Positions 7,152-11,257 of a stretch of DNA of 11,257 nt are shown in pieces. Made by a program: the position numbers and the translations under genes. Origin of the DNA: Sphingobacteriaceae bacterium (lineage in GTDB: Bacteria; Bacteroidota; Bacteroidia; Sphingobacteriales; Sphingobacteriaceae); NCBI GenBank assembly GCA_021740025.1, contig JAIPAN010000014.1:1-11257 (forward strand). The letters run 5' to 3'. The notes under the pieces are model-generated. The model was not told the DNA's origin. It saw nothing but the letters and a program-made list of their open reading frames with translations, and made no database searches. Within the stretch, counting starts at the first letter, position 1, and each line of letters opens with the position of its first letter.

Positions 7152-9068
7152 TTAGCGTCTTTTTCTGCTGGAGCGTTCTTCTCGGGTTTTGCCAGAGAAG
7201 TCGCGGAAACCGCCGCCGCCACCGCCTTCGCGATTGCCGCCACCGTAGCTGCTGCCTCCCTCACGTCTTCCACCGCCACCATAGCCACTTCCGCCTTCAC
7301 GTCTTCCGCTACCACCGCTGTTTCCACGATAGCCACCGCCACCGCTGTTACCGCGGTAACCGCCACCGCCACCATCACGTTTGCCGCCATAGCCGCCACC
7401 GCCACGAGGACGATTGCCACCACCACTGCCACCTTCAAGGCCACGGTCGCCGGCTAGCTCAACACGAACAGGACGACCTTGGAATTCGATGTTTTTACTA
7501 AATTCTTGTTGTACTTTATCGGCAAATTCGTTTTCCACTTCAAAGAAGGTATATACACCCTTCAAATCAATTTTACCAATGGTTTTGCCACTAATTTTAG
7601 CTTGGTTGCAAATAAATCCGAGCATATCGCCACGGCTAAAATCATCTACCGAACCTAAGTTGATAAACAATCGAGTAAAATCACTCTTAAATCCGGTTCT
7701 ACCAAATTTATCGCCACGTTCGCCTCTACCACTATCTTCTGCCGAAGCATTTAAATCTGGAGCGTTTTTATAGTAATCTAAGAAACGATTGAACTCTAAA
7801 GAGGCAAAACGTTTAATAATTTCTGCTTTATCTAAATCTTTAAACTCCTCCATAATACGAGGCAAGTATTGTTCAATTTGATCTTCACTTACTGCCACAT
7901 TGTGCACTTTGTGTACCAAACCAAACAATTGTTTTTCGCATACATCAAAGCCACTAGGAATTTCGGCTTTGGTAAATTGCTTGCCAATAACACGCTCAAT
8001 CTGACGAATTTTTCCTAATTCTTTCGAATTAATAATGGCAATTGAAATACCTGATTTACCAGCACGAGCCGTACGGCCACTTCGGTGGGTATAATTTTCA
8101 ATCTCATCAGGCAAAGAGTAATTAATTACGTGTGTTACGTCGTTTACGTCGATACCACGAGCCGCCACATCAGTAGCAATTAATAATTGCAAACTACGGT
8201 CGCGGTAGCGTTTCATAACACGGTCGCGTTGTTGTTGTGATAAATCGCCATGCAATGAATCAGCATTGTAGCCATCTTTCATCAACGATTCGGCAATTTC
8301 TTGTGTTTCTATTTTGGTACGGCAAAATACAATACCAAAAATTTCGGGGTTAAAATCAACAATACGTTTAAAGGCCGCATATTTATCGCGGGCTTTTACC
8401 ACATAATATTCGTGTTCAATATTTACGTTACCGGTATTTTTCGTTCCCATTGTTAATTCGAACGGGTGGGTCATATACTTTTTCGCAATACGGCGCACTT
8501 CGCCCGGCATGGTAGCCGAAAATAACCAGGTTTTTTTATCTTCTGGTGTGGTAAATAAAATTTGGTCGATGTCTTCCTGAAAGCCCATATTAAGCATTTC
8601 ATCAGCCTCATCTAACACTACATATTTTACTTTGGTAAAATCAACCGCTTTGCGGTTAATGATATCCAACATCCTGCCCGGTGTAGCCACTACAATTTGT
8701 ACACCACGTTTAATTTGGCGTAATTGATCGGAGATGGCGGCGCCACCGTAAACGGCAACTACGTGTACATCGGGTACATTTTTAGCATAATTTTTTAAAT
8801 CATTGGTAATTTGTAAACAAAGCTCCCTGGTTGGGCATAATATTAATGCTTGTGGGTAGTTTTGAGAAAAGTCCAGTAATTCTAACAAAGGAAGACCAAA
8901 TGCTGCGGTCTTTCCGGTTCCGGTTTGAGCTAATCCGACAAAATCGTTGCTGCCTGAAAGTAATACCGGGATGGCTTGTTCCTGGATTGGTGTAGGGTTT
9001 TCAAACCCTAGTTCAGTAATGGCATTAACAATATCATGACGGATACCCAAGGTACTAAATGGGTTCAT
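7152..9068 (-). CDS. DEAD-box ATP-dependent RNA helicase (DeaD/CsdA-like, DbpA-domain)
   Basis: A 638-residue cytoplasmic helicase that unwinds RNA duplexes, in this family typically in ribosome assembly, mRNA decay or cold adaptation. All core motifs are intact: Q motif 'GFENPTPIQEQAIP' (21-34), Walker A 'AQTGTGKT' (47-54), PTREL (79-83), TPGR (129-132), DEAD (153-156), SAT (184-186), 'IVFCRT' (246-251), 'LLIATDVAARGID' (295-307) and HRSGRTAR (328-335). A DbpA-type RNA-binding domain follows at about 464-538 ('TRLFINLGSVDDFSRGDMLGFI' region through 'RPVRVELA'). The tail 544-620 is almost pure Gly/Arg/Ser/Tyr/Asn and the last residues are basic ('RSSRKRR'). The domain order resembles CsdA/DeaD more than short RhlE proteins. 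The ATG starts the family's usual 'F..LG' helix. A TACCTTTG promoter box stands 39 bases upstream, and a terminator shared with the gpsA unit follows. The exact orthologue name is not certain, so no symbol is given. Confidence 0.95.
   Translation of the reverse strand: MNPFSTLGIRHDIVNAITELGFENPTPIQEQAIPVLLSGSNDFVGLAQTGTGKTAAFGLPLLELLDFSQNYPQALILCPTRELCLQITNDLKNYAKNVPDVHVVAVYGGAAISDQLRQIKRGVQIVVATPGRMLDIINRKAVDFTKVKYVVLDEADEMLNMGFQEDIDQILFTTPEDKKTWLFSATMPGEVRRIAKKYMTHPFELTMGTKNTGNVNIEHEYYVVKARDKYAAFKRIVDFNPEIFGIVFCRTKIETQEIAESLMKDGYNADSLHGDLSQQQRDRVMKRYRDRSLQLLIATDVAARGIDVNDVTHVINYSLPDEIENYTHRSGRTARAGKSGISIAIINSKELGKIRQIERVIGKQFTKAEIPSGFDVCEKQLFGLVHKVHNVAVSEDQIEQYLPRIMEEFKDLDKAEIIKRFASLEFNRFLDYYKNAPDLNASAEDSGRGERGDKFGRTGFKSDFTRLFINLGSVDDFSRGDMLGFICNQAKISGKTIGKIDLKGVYTFFEVENEFADKVQQEFSKNIEFQGRPVRVELAGDRGLEGGSGGGNRPRGGGGYGGKRDGGGGGYRGNSGGGGYRGNSGGSGRREGGSGYGGGGRREGGSSYGGGNREGGGGGGFRDFSGKTREERSSRKRR
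7209..7439 (-). repeat. Gly/Arg-rich coding repeat in the helicase tail
   Basis: This stretch encodes helicase residues 544-620, a low-complexity tail with short imperfect units: YRGNSGG at 571-577 and again at 580-586, and RREGGSxYGGG at 589-599 and again at 601-611, followed by a related NREGGGGGG. The repeated units are also similar at DNA level, which fits growth by slippage or unequal exchange. Such tails in RNA helicases and RNA-binding proteins usually bind RNA without strong sequence preference. The G-rich strand gives the region a local composition unlike the rest of the window and creates long spurious frames on both strands. Confidence 0.85.
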
Positions 9069-9081
9069 GATAATATATAAG

Positions 9082-9101
9082 TTCCGGCCTCATTGCCGGA
9101 A
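9082..9101 (-). promoter_or_regulatory. Hairpin in the helicase 5' leader
   Basis: A 7-bp perfect stem, TTCCGGC with GCCGGAA, around a 6-base loop lies between the helicase -7 box (9108-9115) and its ATG (9068). If transcription starts a few bases after the box, the stem sits at or within a few bases of the mRNA 5' end. It has no T run after it on either strand, so it is not a good terminator for the upstream DUF4293 gene. A role in mRNA stability or autoregulation is inference. Confidence 0.45.
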
Positions 9102-9107
9102 TTGCTG

Positions 9108-9115
9108 CAAAGGTA
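9108..9115 (-). promoter_or_regulatory. -7 promoter box for the DEAD-box helicase
   Basis: On the minus strand this reads TACCTTTG, an exact match to the Bacteroidota -7 consensus TAnnTTTG and identical to the box before truA. It stands 39 bases before the helicase ATG. The -33 position, about 20 bases upstream, is poor (no TTG). The gene can therefore be transcribed separately from DUF4293 even though both lie in the same direction 73 bases apart. Confidence 0.6.
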
Positions 9116-9141
9116 TGGTTAATTATTGGATTTTTAAGCAC

Positions 9142-9609
9142 TTAGCGCAAACGATCGGCCGATCGGATGAGGTTTTCATCTTTTCGGATACCCCGAATGG
9201 CCAAAATAAACAACAATACAGCAATGGATGGAAGCATGGCGCCAATGCCGTAATTATCGCTCGTAAAGCTTGGTTTATTGGCTACGTGTTGGATGGTTTT
9301 AGCCAGCCAAAAGCTGAAACCCAAAACAGCTACAATACCCAAATAACATAACTTAATTTGCAAGGGACGGTTTTGGTAGAAAAAGATAATGACAAAAGGA
9401 AACACAGCCAATAGCACACAAACAATGGTTAATAAGGTAAAGGGCTGGGTTTGTACCACCTGTTGCTGTAGGCCTTCGTATACTCCCGTTACTTTGGCAG
9501 CATGCGCCTTGCCATCTATACCTAACCATTGTACGGTAGGAAATAAGAAAAGTGCAAATAATGCGGTACTTGCTAAAAAAAGCCAAATGGTTTGAATACG
9601 TTGAAGCAT
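9142..9609 (-). CDS. DUF4293 family integral membrane protein
   Basis: A 155-residue inner-membrane protein of unknown function, in a family I know only from Bacteroidota. Four hydrophobic segments fit membrane spans at about 8-29, 57-78, 86-106 and 123-140, with a polar loop between the first two. The N-terminal 'MLQRIQTIWLFLA' and the C-terminal 'RGIRKDENLIRSADRLR' (139-155) are the family hallmarks; the basic tail is probably cytoplasmic. The frame extends to a TTG at 9630, but I choose the ATG at 9609. Family members begin M(I/L)QRIQ, and the upstream TTG lies inside a perfect TAnnTTTG promoter box, so it should not be translated. The gene is divergent from truA and upstream of the helicase in the same direction. 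No role can be deduced from the neighbours. Confidence 0.9.
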   Translation of the reverse strand: MLQRIQTIWLFLASTALFALFLFPTVQWLGIDGKAHAAKVTGVYEGLQQQVVQTQPFTLLTIVCVLLAVFPFVIIFFYQNRPLQIKLCYLGIVAVLGFSFWLAKTIQHVANKPSFTSDNYGIGAMLPSIAVLLFILAIRGIRKDENLIRSADRLR

Positions 9610-9627
9610 ACTAATAGTTTTATTAAA

Positions 9628-9635
9628 CAAATATA
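9628..9635 (-). promoter_or_regulatory. -7 promoter box for the DUF4293 gene
   Basis: On the minus strand this is TATATTTG, an exact TAnnTTTG match, 18 bases before the chosen ATG. The -33 region is T-rich but lacks a clean TTG. The implied leader is about a dozen bases. The box overlaps the alternative TTG start and so helps to fix the start codon. Confidence 0.6.
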
Positions 9636-9657
9636 GGGCTTAGAATCGAATTAAACA

Positions 9658-9688
9658 TTGCTCCTTCATGAATCTTACCTTACCTTTG
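9658..9688 (+). promoter_or_regulatory. Promoter of truA (-33 TTG, -7 TACCTTTG)
   Basis: TTG at 9658-9660 and TACCTTTG at 9681-9688 are separated by 20 bases, which fits the Bacteroidota primary-sigma promoter layout (TTG or TTTG, 19-21 bases, TAnnTTTG). The last base of the box is only 7 bases before the truA ATG, so the transcript would start at or within a few bases of the start codon. Confidence 0.72.
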
Positions 9689-9695
9689 CCCCCAT

Positions 9696-10433
9696 ATGGC
9701 ACAACGGTATTTTTTAGAAATAGCTTATAAGGGCAGCGCTTACCATGGTTGGCAAGTGCAAGAAAATGCCCTTACCGTGCAAGCCGTACTCAACCAAGCC
9801 TTAGAAACTATTTTGCGCCACCCCGTAGAAACCGTGGGTTGTGGCCGTACCGATACGGGTGTGCATGCCAGCCAACATTTTGTACATGTAGATACCGATG
9901 TGGAGCTTAACGATCGGCACCTGCACAGCCTAAATGCCATTTTACCCGACGATATTGCTTTAAAACGATGCCTGCCGGTAGCACCCGAGGCCCATGCCCG
10001 TTTCGATGCTACTTTACGGGCTTATGAATACCACATTCATACACAGAAAAACCCCTTTAGAACCGATTTTTCGTGGTTGGTAAAAGAAAGCCTAGATATA
10101 GCCTTGATGAATGAAGCAGCAACATTTTTGTTAGACTATACCGATTTTTCTTGCTTCAGTAAATCCAATACCCAAACCTTTACCAATAATTGTAAAATTG
10201 AGTCGGCCTATTGGCAAGAAACACAGTTTGGTTTGGTATTTTGTATTTCGGCTGATCGTTTTTTGCGCAACATGGTCCGAGCTATTGTGGGCACCTTGGT
10301 AGACATTGGCCAAGGAAAAATACCGCCATCAGCTATTCGCGATATTATTGAAAGTAAAAACAGATCAAATGCTGGTGTCTCGGTACCTGCTTGTGGCCTA
10401 GTGTTAACAAAAGTTCATTATCCATATATATAA
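9696..10433 (+). CDS. truA: tRNA pseudouridine(38-40) synthase TruA
   Basis: A 245-residue cytoplasmic enzyme that converts uridines 38, 39 and 40 in the anticodon stem-loop of many tRNAs to pseudouridine. It opens with 'RYFLEIAYKGSAYHGWQVQ' (4-22), the family's first strand. The catalytic Asp53 lies in 'GCGRTDTGVHASQH' (48-61). 'RAYEYHI' (108-114) contains the conserved active-site Tyr, 'DFSCFSK' (150-156) follows, and 'ADRFLRNMVRAIVGTL' (186-201) and 'PACGLVL' (231-237) complete the C-terminal half. Length is normal for bacterial TruA. The ATG is the only start compatible with the first strand. The gene is divergent from DUF4293, driven by a promoter almost abutting its ATG, and followed one base after its stop by an ABC exporter gene, so the two are probably co-transcribed. 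Confidence 0.96.
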   Translation: MAQRYFLEIAYKGSAYHGWQVQENALTVQAVLNQALETILRHPVETVGCGRTDTGVHASQHFVHVDTDVELNDRHLHSLNAILPDDIALKRCLPVAPEAHARFDATLRAYEYHIHTQKNPFRTDFSWLVKESLDIALMNEAATFLLDYTDFSCFSKSNTQTFTNNCKIESAYWQETQFGLVFCISADRFLRNMVRAIVGTLVDIGQGKIPPSAIRDIIESKNRSNAGVSVPACGLVLTKVHYPYI

Positions 10434-10434
10434 C

Positions 10435-11257
10435 ATGGCCGCCATTACCGGAAAAGCAGTTGATATTAAGCTCTTAAGCAGAGTATTTGCCTATGTAAAG
10501 CCCTATAAAAAAAGCCTGCTTTGGGCCATAGTATGCACCATTTTGCTGGCTGTTTTGGCTCCCTTGCGTCCTTTACTAATTGAAAAAACTATAGATAAAT
10601 ACATTGTGTTAAACGATGCGCAAGGCTTGTTGGATATGACTTTGCTGATGATTGGCCTTTTATTGACGCAAACAGGCGTACAATATTACCATACATTTAT
10701 TACCAATGCGCTCGGCCAATCGGTTATTCACGATTTGCGTATGGATATCTTTACCCACATTTCCAACTTACGCTTACGTTATTTCGATCGAACGCCAATT
10801 GGCCAACTGATCACCCGAACGGTATCCGATTTAGAAACCATTGCCGATATTTTTTCGGAAGGCTTAATTTCTATTGTAGGCGATGTATTGCAAATTGTGA
10901 CCATTATTACCTGCATGCTTATTTACAGCTGGCAATTAACACTCGTAGTTTTGGCGCCTATGCCTTTACTCTTGCTGGCCACTTATGTGTTTAAAGAGGC
11001 CATTAAAACAGCTTTTCAGGAAGTTAGAAAACAAGTATCGCAATTAAATACCTTTTTGCAGGAGCATATTACCGGCATGTCTATCATTCAGTTTTTTGGC
11101 CGCGAAAGCCAAGAGTTTGAGAAGTTTAAGACCATTAATGCCAAACACCGCGATGCGCATATCAGTTCCAACTGGTCGTACTCGGTCTTCTTTCCGGTTG
11201 TAGAAATTATTTCGGCGCTATCTATGGGTTTATTGGTATGGTACGGAGCTAAACTCA
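10435..11257 (+). CDS. ABC transporter, transmembrane half of an exporter (3' end cut by window)
   Basis: The ATG at 10435 opens a frame that stays open for 274 codons to the window edge. The protein starts 'MAAITGKAVDIKLLSRVFAYVKPYKK', followed by the first span (about 28-49), a second (68-85), and two more at about 143-163 and 165-185, with a further one beginning near 252. 'YFDRTPIGQLITRTVSDLETI' (116-136, shown here in part as FDRTPIGQ) and 'LQEHITGMSIIQFFGRE' (208-224) are hallmarks of type-1 ABC exporter membrane domains, the family of MsbA and multidrug exporters. The ATP-binding domain with Walker A and the ABC signature would lie beyond the window, so full-exporter status is expected, not seen. 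It starts one base after the truA stop, which suggests co-transcription and translational coupling. The substrate (lipid, drug or other) cannot be told. Confidence 0.9.
   Translation, partial: MAAITGKAVDIKLLSRVFAYVKPYKKSLLWAIVCTILLAVLAPLRPLLIEKTIDKYIVLNDAQGLLDMTLLMIGLLLTQTGVQYYHTFITNALGQSVIHDLRMDIFTHISNLRLRYFDRTPIGQLITRTVSDLETIADIFSEGLISIVGDVLQIVTIITCMLIYSWQLTLVVLAPMPLLLLATYVFKEAIKTAFQEVRKQVSQLNTFLQEHITGMSIIQFFGRESQEFEKFKTINAKHRDAHISSNWSYSVFFPVVEIISALSMGLLVWYGAKL

Noticed and set aside
7347..7360. Perfect 14-base palindrome GTTACCGCGGTAAC
   Set aside because: It falls within a Gly-Tyr-Arg-Gly-Asn repeat of the helicase tail and is explained by codon choice there. A single copy inside a coding repeat gives no support for a binding site.
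7109..7444. Minus-strand Ala/Val-rich 111-residue reading frame
   Set aside because: It is a different frame of the Gly-rich helicase tail. The GGN-type codons read as Ala/Val codons out of frame, and no family features are seen.
7414..7773. Plus-strand 119-residue reading frame opposite the helicase
   Set aside because: Antisense to the DbpA-type domain and Gly-rich tail; Pro/Ser-rich composition arises from the complementary strand, with no recognisable domain.
9067..9351. Plus-strand 94-residue reading frame starting next to the helicase ATG
   Set aside because: It runs antisense through the well-supported DUF4293 gene and its leader, and has no protein-like features of its own.
1..11257. 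A defence, phage, CRISPR or mobile-element system
   Set aside because: All the genes found fit housekeeping or envelope families with matching composition. No direct repeats with spacers, transposase, integrase, toxin-antitoxin pair or attachment-like repeats were seen.

Overview
The window looks like an ordinary chromosomal segment of a Bacteroidota bacterium, most likely from the Sphingobacteriia/Cytophagia side of the phylum. Four things point there. The TonB-dependent receptor has a lineage-typical 'LSEVVVVGSR' junction. A DUF4293 membrane protein ends in the family's 'GIRKDENLIRSADRLR' tail. The DEAD-box helicase carries a DbpA-type domain and a Gly-rich tail. Finally, TAnnTTTG -7 promoter boxes replace sigma70-type -10 boxes, and Shine-Dalgarno sequences are weak or absent. 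Base composition and codon use look uniform, and I see no insertion sequence, tRNA, rRNA, CRISPR array, phage gene or other sign of an island.

Layout. (1) 1-2276, +: the 3' part of a TonB-dependent outer-membrane receptor, closed by a strong terminator whose hairpin overlaps the end of the next gene. (2) 2302-2919, -: a small NodB-type polysaccharide deacetylase, divergent from (3) 2981-5719, +: a TolC-type outer-membrane channel and a MacA/HlyD-type periplasmic adaptor. These are two parts of a tripartite efflux system with no pump gene beside them, and they end in a terminator. (4) 5795-7112, +: an NAD(P)-dependent glycerol-3-phosphate dehydrogenase (gpsA type) followed 4 bases later by a small secreted Cys/His-containing protein. 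(5) 7113-7151: a bidirectional terminator shared with (6) 7152-9068, -: the DEAD-box RNA helicase. Upstream of it lies (7) 9142-9609, -: the DUF4293 membrane protein. (8) 9696-10433, +: truA (tRNA pseudouridine synthase), followed one base later by (9) 10435 to the window end: the transmembrane half of an ABC exporter cut by the window edge.

How the genes relate. Units (3), (4) and (8)-(9) look like short operons, and the rest look monocistronic. The genes serve envelope traffic (receptor, efflux parts, deacetylase, ABC exporter), lipid precursor supply (gpsA) and RNA maturation (helicase, truA). There is no evidence that they form one pathway. Every intergenic gap is under 100 bases, so no stretch of 300 bases lacks a gene.

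I did not find a convincing new multi-gene system. The observations worth a second look are small in scale: a near-leaderless truA promoter, a terminator folded into a convergent gene's last codons, an adaptor/TolC pair without a pump, gpsA sitting immediately behind a terminator, a small conserved-looking Cys/His protein behind gpsA, and a hairpin near the predicted 5' end of the helicase mRNA.
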